Of a stretch of DNA of 6,885 nt, positions 1-5,091 are shown one piece after another. Origin of the DNA: Caldifarciminota bacterium (GTDB taxonomy: Bacteria > Hydrothermota > Tepidihabitantia > Tepidihabitantales > JAOUPE01). The stretch is from assembly GCA_029880025.1 (NCBI GenBank), contig JAOUPE010000088.1:1-6885 (forward strand). The letters are read 5' to 3'. Each line of letters starts with the position of its first letter. Position 1 is the stretch's first letter. The notes below the pieces were generated by a model. It worked only from the letters and a program-made list of their open reading frames with translations. It had not been told where the DNA came from and did no database searches. The position numbers and the translations under genes were made by a program.

Positions 1-1868
1 CGGCGGTCAAAGTAGAACTGCGTAAGAAGCAAACCACAGGAATTGTGGTTCGGCTAAAAGAAATCTTAGATGCACCTTATGCCAAAGAAATCTTAAACGT
101 CATTGAAACCGATTTCTGTGACCAAAATCTTTTGCGATTGACCAATTGGGTGAGTAAATATTACATGGCAAGCTGGGGTGAGACTTTAACCTTAGCCATT
201 CCCAAAGGCGTGTATGGCTATAAACCAAAAAAGTGCTCTGAGCCAATTTCAATCGCAAAAGTCCTCGAAGGACTTGCGCCGACTTTAAACTTTGACCAGC
301 ATCAGGCGGTAAGAAAGATTTTGCCGAACATAAAAAATAATAACTTTAAGGTCTTTCTTTTATTCGGGGTGACCGGCAGCGGCAAGACCGAGGTCTACCT
401 AAGATCAATCGAAGAAGCTTTAAGACAGAACAAATCAGCTATCGTTTTAGTGCCAGAAATCTCCTTGACCCCATTTTATCTGGAACGGTTTGCTCAACGT
501 TTTTCTAAAGAGCTGATTTGTCTCCACTCGGCATTGCTCGCTTCGAAACGAAAAACGTACTGGCAAAGGATTCGGAATGGTGAGTTTCGAGTTGTGCTTG
601 GACCCCGCTCCGCAGTTTTTGCGCCGGTAAAGAATTTGGGTCTGATTGTGGTGGATGAGGAACATGACCCTTCGTATAAAGAAAAAGACCGTAATCCTCA
701 TTACAATGCTCGCGACGGCGCGATAATGCGTGCCAAATTCGAAAATTCGGTGGTTGTCTTAGGCAGTGCAACACCATCAATTGAATCTTTTTATAATGCC
801 CAAAACAAAAAATACGAACTCTTAAACCTTAAATCACGAATTGATAAAAAACCTTTACCCAAAGCAATAATCGTTGATATGAAAAAATACAAAGACCGAG
901 TGTTTTCACCATTGCTATTTAACGAAATTCTCAGTCGGCGCGATACTGAGGAACAGATGATACTATTTCTGAACCGTCGAGGCTTTGCGCGTTTTATTCT
1001 TTGCAGGGCTTGTGGTTATGTACCTAAATGCCGTTATTGTGGTATTCCTTTGATTTTCCATAAACCAGTAAAGTTATTATGTTGCCATTTCTGTCAGTAC
1101 GAGATACCGATTTTCGATACCTGTCCAAATTGTAAGGGAACCGATTTTCTGTATCAAGGTGTCGGCACGCAAAAGGTCGAAAATGAATTAGGAAGAATCA
1201 TTTACAAAACTCCGATAATCAGAATGGATAGGGATACTACCCGAAAAAGAGGCATGCACGAAAAATTATACCAGTCATTCAGCGAAGGCAAGGCAAAGAT
1301 TTTAGTTGGAACCCAGATCGTATCAAAAGGGTTCGATTTTCCAAAAGTGACTTTAAGCGGAGTCGTATCGGCTGATACCGCTTTGAATCTGCCCGACTTT
1401 CGTTCTTCCGAGCGGACTTTTCAGATGTTGACCCAGATTGTGGGCAGAGCGGGCAGAGGCGAGAAGTTAGGCAAAGCAGTCATTCAGACTTTTCATATCG
1501 ACCATTATGCGGTTCGCTATGGCGCCCAGCAGAATTTCTTAAAGTTCTACGAACGAGAAATCAAGATTCGCCAGCAATTACAATATCCGCCGTTCACTAA
1601 ATTAGCTTTGATTAGAATTTTTTCATCCGATGAGAAAACCGCCCAGACCATAGGGGAGACAATAAAAGAAAAATTTAAAGATAAAAAGGGAGTAGAAATC
1701 TTAGGTCCGGTACCGGCATTTCGGCAAAAGAAGCGCCGAACCAATATTTATCACTTATTATTAAAACTTCAAAAAGATTCAAATTTTCATACTCTTTTTG
1801 ACCGTAAAGCTTTGGCTTATAGTAAAGCCAAAGTCGATATCGACATCGACCCGGTTGAAATATTATAA
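1..1868 (+). CDS. priA: Primosomal protein N' (PriA replication-restart helicase), 5' end outside window
   Basis: PriA is the 3'-to-5' superfamily 2 DNA helicase that recognises stalled forks and starts reloading of the replicative helicase. The frame is already open at base 3 and reads VKVELRKKQTTGIVV, matching the end of the PriA N-terminal 3'BD domain. The GTG at 45 is therefore not the start, and perhaps 25-35 residues lie outside the window. Visible in order: Walker A GVTGSGKT (366-389); DEEH box (654-665); GSATPS motif; a zinc-binding insert with eight cysteines in four CxxC pairs (1002-1133, CRAC...CRYC...CHFC...CPNC); GTQ and a helicase motif VI-like QIVGRAGRG; and the PriA C-terminal domain. 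The 621 residues in the window place it among the shorter PriA proteins. All expected helicase and zinc residues are present, so it looks functional. The last codons (VEIL-stop) lie inside a 25-base sequence repeated at 2974-2998. Confidence 0.97.
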   Translation, partial: AVKVELRKKQTTGIVVRLKEILDAPYAKEILNVIETDFCDQNLLRLTNWVSKYYMASWGETLTLAIPKGVYGYKPKKCSEPISIAKVLEGLAPTLNFDQHQAVRKILPNIKNNNFKVFLLFGVTGSGKTEVYLRSIEEALRQNKSAIVLVPEISLTPFYLERFAQRFSKELICLHSALLASKRKTYWQRIRNGEFRVVLGPRSAVFAPVKNLGLIVVDEEHDPSYKEKDRNPHYNARDGAIMRAKFENSVVVLGSATPSIESFYNAQNKKYELLNLKSRIDKKPLPKAIIVDMKKYKDRVFSPLLFNEILSRRDTEEQMILFLNRRGFARFILCRACGYVPKCRYCGIPLIFHKPVKLLCCHFCQYEIPIFDTCPNCKGTDFLYQGVGTQKVENELGRIIYKTPIIRMDRDTTRKRGMHEKLYQSFSEGKAKILVGTQIVSKGFDFPKVTLSGVVSADTALNLPDFRSSERTFQMLTQIVGRAGRGEKLGKAVIQTFHIDHYAVRYGAQQNFLKFYEREIKIRQQLQYPPFTKLALIRIFSSDEKTAQTIGETIKEKFKDKKGVEILGPVPAFRQKKRRTNIYHLLLKLQKDSNFHTLFDRKALAYSKAKVDIDIDPVEIL

Positions 1869-1920
1869 CCACGGATTCAAACTGAAAGGATTTAACCACA
1901 GAGGACACAGAGAGCACTAA
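1866..1920. repeat. Intergenic 'aaccacagag/cacagag' repeat, block 1
   Basis: Starting at the priA stop codon, the DNA reads taaccacggatt and then, after a short spacer, tttaaccacagaggacacag followed by agagcac. The same word family (aaccac, cacaga, cacgga) recurs in blocks at 2974-3049 and 4598-4702 and nowhere inside the genes. There is no open frame, terminal inverted repeat or transposase. I recall this kind of purine-rich, non-coding dispersed repeat as common in genomes of uncultured bacteria; its function is unknown. Confidence 0.6.
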
Positions 1921-1944
1921 GATTACAATTTTCCCAGTAAAACC

Positions 1945-1972
1945 TTGACAGACTAAATCATTGATTTACAAT
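1945..1972 (+). promoter_or_regulatory. Sigma-70-type promoter of the DUF4258/DUF2283 module
   Basis: A perfect -35 TTGACA (1945-1950) is followed after 16 bases by -10 TACAAT (1967-1972, five of six consensus bases). Transcription would start about seven bases on, near 1979, which is where the first usable start codon of the downstream broken gene (GTG 1979) lies. The transcript would then be leaderless or nearly so, in keeping with the absence of a Shine-Dalgarno there. Confidence 0.5.
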
Positions 1973-1978
1973 GGAATT

Positions 1979-2194
1979 GTGAATATCATATTAACCCATC
2001 ATGCTCAAGAGCGGATGGAAATACGGGGGATTACTGAAGAAATGGTTAAAAAGGCTTTATCCGAACCCGATGAGAAAGGTAAAGGGTAACAAAATCGAAA
2101 TCTTGCCTTTCGCACTTTTTCTCAAGGCAGGGTCAAGGTTGTTTATAAAATAGAAAATGAAGAAATGATTGTAATTTCAGTTATGTGGAGTTAA
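1979..2194 (+). pseudogene. DUF4258-family toxin-like gene interrupted by one in-frame TAA
   Basis: Reading from GTG 1979 gives ILTHHAQERMEIRGITEEMV, the hallmark start of DUF4258 (HA-x-ERM-x-x-RGIT). It runs to KGKG, meets TAA at 2087-2089, then resumes in the same frame as QNRNLAF, GRVKVVYKIENEEM and VISVMW to a TAA at 2192-2194. Family members carry G-Tyr-x-N-R at the break, so the stop replaces a Tyr codon by one base change (TAT/TAC to TAA). Both halves are otherwise well conserved, so the lesion is recent, a base-call error, or a read-through site. DUF4258 proteins are small, usually sit beside DUF2283 genes, and are suspected RelE-like toxins; that role is inference. TTG 1961 is an alternative start in the same frame. 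The DUF2283 Shine-Dalgarno overlaps the final stop, so the two genes are coupled. Confidence 0.8.
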
Positions 2195-2204
2195 AGGAGG
2201 TATA

Positions 2205-2426
2205 ATGCAAATAACTTATGACCGGAAGGCGGATGCTTTGTATATTAAGTTACAATCCGGCAAATTTGTCAAAAACAAGGAGATTGAGGAAGGAATCATA
2301 TTGGACATTGGCGAGAATGGTGCGCTTTTGGGTATTGAAATTCTGGAGGCAAGTTCCCGATTTTCGTTAAGTGACATCGCCGGGGTCGAGATAAAGATGC
2401 CGCTCGATTTGATGCCATCAAAATAA
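2205..2426 (+). CDS. DUF2283 protein, probable antitoxin-like partner of DUF4258
   Basis: This 73-residue protein starts with MQITYDRKADALYIKL and continues with EEGIILDIGENGALLGIEIL, the DUF2283 signature (YD-x-x-x-D-x-L-Y-I near the N-terminus, then G-x-x-L-G-I-E-I-L-x-A-S). DUF2283 proteins are small beta-rich proteins that often follow DUF4258 genes and are regarded as possible antitoxins or regulators; no activity is established that I know of. The ATG at 2205 is set by an excellent site, AAAGGAGG (2193-2200), four bases upstream and overlapping the toxin-like gene's stop. The gene is intact although its partner carries a premature stop. It has its own ribosome site and could be translated regardless of the upstream break. 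Confidence 0.85.
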   Translation: MQITYDRKADALYIKLQSGKFVKNKEIEEGIILDIGENGALLGIEILEASSRFSLSDIAGVEIKMPLDLMPSK

Positions 2427-2483
2427 GACTCATAAGAGACAGAGTTTTTCTACTTACTCGTCGAACCATGAGTTGGGTAGTAA

Positions 2484-2591
2484 AATCATCTATCAAGTAA
2501 AGTAAAACAGGTTATGACCATCGTAATGGAAGAATCAGAACGATGGGTTGTTGTGACCGTGTATGTATTTTATATTGGAGGCAAACCATGA
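2484..2591 (+). pseudogene. C-terminal remnant of a second small toxin-like gene
   Basis: A frame open from 2484 to TGA 2589-2591 encodes a tail reading TIVMEESERWVVVTVYVFYI. The pattern of a beta-strand, a charged turn, then VVVTVY resembles the C-terminal end of the small DUF4258-like proteins that precede DUF2283 genes. It stops with a four-base ATGA overlap onto the next DUF2283 start, the usual geometry of coupled toxin-antitoxin genes. Upstream, stops at 2478-2480 and 2481-2483 close the frame, and I cannot find the N-terminal HA-x-ERM part between 2427 and 2483, so most of the gene is missing or scrambled. An alternative is a free-standing 25-residue peptide from ATG 2514. Family assignment is inference from the tail and the context. 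Confidence 0.4.
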
Positions 2592-2800
2592 AAGTAAGTT
2601 ATGACCCAAAAGTCGATGCCGCTTATATTTCCTTTAAGAAAGGTCCGCTGCAGGTAACCACGATTAGACTGACTGAAGACATCGCCATTGATTTCGGACC
2701 GAATGAGGAAATTGTGGGAATAGAAGTTCTCGATGCCTCGGAACATTTAGAAATTCAAAAAGACGCACCGAGAATCGAATTAGAAAATATCTTATCTTAA
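2588..2800 (+). CDS. Second DUF2283 protein
   Basis: This 70-residue protein begins MKVSYDPKVDAAYISF and contains IAIDFGPNEEIVGIEVLDAS, the same DUF2283 pattern as the gene at 2205. The two differ at many positions, so they are paralogues rather than a fresh duplication. The start is ATG 2588, not the in-frame ATG at 2543: family similarity begins at 2588, a GGAGG site lies at 2577-2581 with six bases of spacing, and the ATG overlaps the upstream remnant's stop as ATGA. The gene is intact. A role as antitoxin or regulator of the lost upstream partner is inferred. A 14-base AT palindrome (2797-2810) straddles the stop codon. Confidence 0.85.
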   Translation: MKVSYDPKVDAAYISFKKGPLQVTTIRLTEDIAIDFGPNEEIVGIEVLDASEHLEIQKDAPRIELENILS

Positions 2801-2973
2801 AAATTTTTAATATTCTGCAATCCGTTCACTTATAGCATTATTTACCGATCGTTCATTAAGCTGATGGACTTTATATTTCTTGCCTCTCAGCTTGTTATTG
2901 GTTGAATATTAGCTTTATCGCCGAAGTCGTCGAAGAAGGTTGAAATCAAGACCACAAATGACTTTTTCGTCTT
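2801..2973. other. Intergenic stretch with a possible minus-strand coding relic
   Basis: No intact gene is present. On the minus strand a frame from about 2909 down to TAA at 2807-2809 reads KLRGKKYKVHQLNERSVNNA and then ISERIAEY, which looks like a protein C-terminus. It has no start codon, is closed by a stop just upstream, and matches no family I recognise. At 2938-2955 a short stretch (ggttgaaat...accac) resembles the repeated sequence at the priA end, with small differences. Confidence 0.25.
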
Positions 2974-3049
2974 GGTCGAAATATTATAACCACGGATTAA
3001 CACGGATAAAATTTAACCGGGGACACCGCAAAAAAGAAACCACAGGTTT
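2974..3049. repeat. Intergenic repeat, block 2, including a copy of the priA 3' end
   Basis: Bases 2974-2998 repeat 1853-1877 with one mismatch in 25. The shared stretch includes the last codons and stop of priA and the following taaccacggatt. After it come aacacggataaa, tttaaccggggacaccgc and aaaccacagg, degenerate copies of the same word family as the other two blocks. The block separates the DUF2283 region from the AbiE pair. There is no coding capacity. Confidence 0.65.
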
Positions 3050-3091
3050 AATATCCAATTGTAAAATGCAAAAATCAAATTTTATGAAATA

Positions 3092-3883
3092 TTAGATGAG
3101 TTTTAGAATTGATTTTTTATCAATCAACTTAAGTTCATTCTTGTCTTCGATAAAACGCGCCACATCCCTTTTCGCTTTGGAAAAATCAATCCTGGCTAAC
3201 CTTTCATGCAAAAAGTCCTTAAAGTTAGTTTCATTGACCTTCGACTTTTTGTGCTCGGTCTGTTCGATTGCCTTGTTGAGTAATTTGAAATTTGGCACCT
3301 GCCTTCGACCAAGATACCAGAGTAAATCATAAAAATCCCTGCCTTTGGTGTATTTTCGAAAAAAACAGGCGTGAAGCTTTAAAGCATAAAGCGAGGCGAG
3401 GTCAAAATGAGTTACCGTAATAACAAAATGTCGGGTTATTAAAGAAGTCTCGGTTTTCCAGCCTTTGGGAGGATTATTATCGACTTCAAACTTAATCGCT
3501 AACTTTTCTGCCTTATAATTAGACAACCCTAAATTAAATAAAATTTCTCTGAACCGAAACATTACGGATTGGACCGGCGGTTCAAGCTGTTCTTTTAAAT
3601 CTAAGACAAGACCAGCCTTGGTTAAATCATAAACCATGCCTTTTAATAAATTATCGAACTGGTAGCCAGGTTTATGGAATAGCGAAAAGTCAAGGTCTTC
3701 GGAAAACCTTCGGAGCCCGTAAAGGAATCTTAATGCGGTGCCGCCGACAAAGGCAAGATTTTTAAAGAATCCCCGGTCGAATAGAATTTTTAAGATTAAT
3801 AACTGGAGAAATTCTCGGGTGATAGCAAGCCTGGTCTCTCGACTCGGAGCATCAGCAATAAAATCCCGGATTAAATCAAGCAT
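3092..3883 (-). CDS. abiEii: AbiEii-type nucleotidyltransferase toxin (type IV toxin-antitoxin)
   Basis: The 263-residue protein belongs to the AbiEii/AbiGii family of DNA polymerase beta-like nucleotidyltransferases. These are cytoplasmic toxins of the type IV AbiE system that cause reversible growth arrest and can give abortive phage resistance. FVGGTALRF (residues 45-53) and RRFSEDLDFSL (58-68) form the nucleotidyltransferase signature, with metal-binding Asp63 and Asp65. Further on are KFEVD (131-135) and LYALKLHACFFRK with KGRDFYDLLWYL (165-191), the conserved K...RDxxDL block of the family. Length and motifs look complete. It follows the antitoxin gene by four bases and shares its promoter. 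GGAAA in the preceding coding end is the only, weak, ribosome site, so translation is probably coupled. The protein is Lys/Arg-rich. Assignment is firm; the phage target or phenotype is unknown. Confidence 0.92.
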   Translation of the reverse strand: MLDLIRDFIADAPSRETRLAITREFLQLLILKILFDRGFFKNLAFVGGTALRFLYGLRRFSEDLDFSLFHKPGYQFDNLLKGMVYDLTKAGLVLDLKEQLEPPVQSVMFRFREILFNLGLSNYKAEKLAIKFEVDNNPPKGWKTETSLITRHFVITVTHFDLASLYALKLHACFFRKYTKGRDFYDLLWYLGRRQVPNFKLLNKAIEQTEHKKSKVNETNFKDFLHERLARIDFSKAKRDVARFIEDKNELKLIDKKSILKLI

Positions 3884-3887
3884 GCGA

Positions 3888-4520
3888 TTAAGCCGTTTCC
3901 TTCATATAGCTTAATAAATTATTTACTACCGCTAAGACCGCTTTATTATATCTTTTAGCAAAAGCTAAAAGCCTGTTCTTTTTCAGTATATCCAGATTTT
4001 GCCACCGATAAGACAAGGTAAAAACATCGGTGTCCTTATTTTTAAAGTCGGCTAAGTTCAGGTAAATAAAGTCAAGGATAGCTTTTTCGGGTTGGGCAAT
4101 ATGGACCGGCAGTTTGTTTTCATCCAGGATTTCTTTGAAGCCAAAGAATAAATCGGTTTTCAGGTGTTGATAAATGAAAGTGCCGAATGAATTTTTGAAC
4201 TTCTTCACATTTTTGGTTGTAACCGAGGTTACATCTTCGACTCTTTCTGGAATTAAATCATAGTAACCGAGAGCATATTCAGTGCTGACATAAGATGGTG
4301 CATAGAGCGCATTTGCCAGAAAAATTCGGGAAGGGTGGATTTTTCGGTCATGTTCGTTGAGAATGTACAAACCTTTTCTTAACTTGATAACCAGCCCTTT
4401 TTCCTGCCAGCGGCTCAACTGATTTCTTAAAGCCTGAACCTTATGGGTAATACTAAAAATGTGGCTCGTGGCAATAACTGGAAAGCCACCGAAATTATTT
4501 TTAAATTCAATATAATTCAT
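3888..4520 (-). CDS. abiEi: AbiEi-type antitoxin and autorepressor (type IV toxin-antitoxin)
   Basis: This 210-residue protein is the upstream gene of the AbiE pair. The N-terminal ~55 residues form a winged helix-turn-helix (LRNQLSRWQEKGLVIKLRKG then LYIL). The middle contains YVSTEYALGYYDLIPERV (78-94), typical of AbiEi proteins, and AQPEKAILDFIYL (142-154) is the conserved PEKALLD-like block. In characterised systems AbiEi neutralises AbiEii without binding it stably, and it represses the operon by binding inverted repeats in the promoter. The matching operator and promoter are visible here at 4527-4548 and 4558-4586. ATG at 4518-4520 is the start; only a weak GAG precedes it. No damage is seen. 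The C-terminal antitoxic part is less recognisable by eye. Confidence 0.9.
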   Translation of the reverse strand: MNYIEFKNNFGGFPVIATSHIFSITHKVQALRNQLSRWQEKGLVIKLRKGLYILNEHDRKIHPSRIFLANALYAPSYVSTEYALGYYDLIPERVEDVTSVTTKNVKKFKNSFGTFIYQHLKTDLFFGFKEILDENKLPVHIAQPEKAILDFIYLNLADFKNKDTDVFTLSYRWQNLDILKKNRLLAFAKRYNKAVLAVVNNLLSYMKETA

Positions 4521-4526
4521 CTCGAC

Positions 4527-4548
4527 AAATAATCAAAAATGATTATTT
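4527..4548. promoter_or_regulatory. Inverted-repeat operator of the abiE operon
   Basis: AAATAATCA (4527-4535) and TGATTATTT (4540-4548) are perfect 9-base inverted arms around AAAA. The palindrome lies between the predicted transcription start (about 4551) and the abiEi start codon (4520), a position where a bound repressor would block transcription. Autorepression through inverted repeats is established for AbiEi; that this exact site is the operator is inference. Confidence 0.6.
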
Positions 4549-4557
4549 ACAGAGATA

Positions 4558-4586
4558 ATTATAATCGACAAAATATGATTTGTCAA
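4558..4586 (-). promoter_or_regulatory. Consensus sigma-70-type promoter of abiEi-abiEii
   Basis: On the minus strand TTGACA (4586-4581) and TATAAT (4563-4558) are both perfect consensus hexamers with the ideal 17-base spacer. Transcription should begin near 4551, giving a leader of about 30 bases. Such a strong core promoter fits an operon held down by its own repressor. Confidence 0.8.
4567..4584. promoter_or_regulatory. Possible second operator overlapping the abiE -35 and spacer
   Basis: GACAAA (4567-4572) and TTTGTC (4579-4584) are 6-base inverted arms around six bases. The word TCGACAAA occurs both here (4565-4572) and beside the main palindrome (4522-4529). Two operators would match the two-site binding known for a studied AbiEi, but the arms are short and AT-rich. 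Confidence 0.3.
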
Positions 4587-4597
4587 CTGTTTTTATA

Positions 4598-4702
4598 TTA
4601 ACCGCAGAGATAGCAGAGAAAGCGGAGAAGATGAAACCACGAGATTTCACAGATTTTCACAAGATAGAGAATAAAAAAACCACAGATAAACACAGAGAGA
4701 AG
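4598..4702. repeat. Intergenic 'cacaga/cagaga' repeat, block 3
   Basis: Three degenerate copies lie in a row: ttaaccgcagagatagcaga (4598-4617, continuing to 4630), aaaccacgagatttcacaga (4634-4653, continuing to 4662) and aaccacagataaacacagag (4678-4697). They share the aaccac...cacagag pattern of blocks 1 and 2 and lie just beyond the abiE promoter. No coding capacity is seen. Purine-rich sequence of similar flavour continues to about 4740. Confidence 0.6.
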
Positions 4703-4791
4703 AAATTAATCGAAGAGAGACTGAGATAAAAGAGAAAGGGGGGACTACATAGGCTATTAATTTTTTAGTTTCAAAATAATCGGCTTCCTTC

Positions 4792-4819
4792 TTGACATCA
4801 ATAATTTTAGATTTATTCT
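4792..4819 (+). promoter_or_regulatory. Promoter of the 11-residue repeat gene
   Basis: TTGACA (4792-4797) and TATTCT (4814-4819, four of six consensus bases) are 16 bases apart. The start of transcription would be near 4826, two bases before the ATG at 4828, which has no Shine-Dalgarno. This suggests a leaderless message and argues against the in-frame TTG at 4792, which is part of the -35. Confidence 0.4.
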
Positions 4820-4827
4820 TTAACATT

Positions 4828-5091
4828 ATGAACCAAGAAGAAAGAAAGGCTTATCAGAAAGAGTATCGGGAGAAATATGGTGATAAGATGTATGAGCAGA
4901 TTAAAGAATGGCTTGCGAAACATTCTGATTATTTGAAGAGGTGGCGGATTAAACACCCCTCTTACTTTAAAGACTGGGAGGATATACATCCTGGTTATTT
5001 TAACAAGTGGCGGCAAGAACATAAAGAAACTTGGAACCTTTATATGAAGAATTATATGAAGCGGTATCGTTCCCGGGCTAAGTTCCGTTAG
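4828..5091 (+). CDS. Small basic protein with an exact 11-residue W/H/Y repeat, function unknown
   Basis: The 87-residue protein matches no family I can name. Its N-terminus (EERKAYQKEYREKYGDKMYE) is strongly charged and helix-prone. Residues 28-69 are four copies of an 11-residue unit, roughly W-x3-H-P-x-Y-F-K-x. Trp28, 39, 50 and 61 are spaced exactly 11 apart, as are His32, 43, 54 and 65 and Tyr35, 46 and 57. The C-terminus (YMKNYMKRYRSRAKFR) is very basic. Eleven residues is three helical turns, so one long helix or hendecad coiled coil with a Trp/Tyr stripe and a His stripe is plausible. The basic tail might contact nucleic acid. There is no signal peptide. The ATG at 4828 is preferred because the charged protein pattern begins there and a promoter lies just upstream. 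It lies between the AbiE module and the secreted-protein operon with no obvious partner. Confidence 0.7.
   Translation: MNQEERKAYQKEYREKYGDKMYEQIKEWLAKHSDYLKRWRIKHPSYFKDWEDIHPGYFNKWRQEHKETWNLYMKNYMKRYRSRAKFR

Noticed and set aside
447..780. Two minus-strand open frames inside priA (447-701 and 505-780)
   Set aside because: They lie opposite the well-conserved PriA helicase core, have no family similarity or ribosome site, and are frame shadows.
1547..1917. Minus-strand open frames over the priA 3' end (1547-1744, 1675-1917)
   Set aside because: Opposite the PriA C-terminal domain and the intergenic repeat, with unlikely composition and no motif.
2543..2587. Upstream extension of the second DUF2283 gene to ATG 2543
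   Set aside because: The extra residues (MGCCDRVCILYWRQT) are the out-of-frame reading of the toxin-like tail. The ribosome site and family start point both favour ATG 2588.
2797..2810. Terminator at the end of the second DUF2283 gene
   Set aside because: TTAAAAATTTTTAA is a perfect palindrome but purely AT with no loop, too weak for an intrinsic terminator.
1866..3049. Insertion sequence bounded by repeat blocks 1 and 2
   Set aside because: No transposase, no terminal inverted repeats and no target duplication can be seen. The blocks look like dispersed non-coding repeats.
4598..4740. CRISPR array suggested by recurring cacaga words
   Set aside because: Copies are degenerate, irregularly spaced, without unique spacers of constant size, and no cas gene is present.
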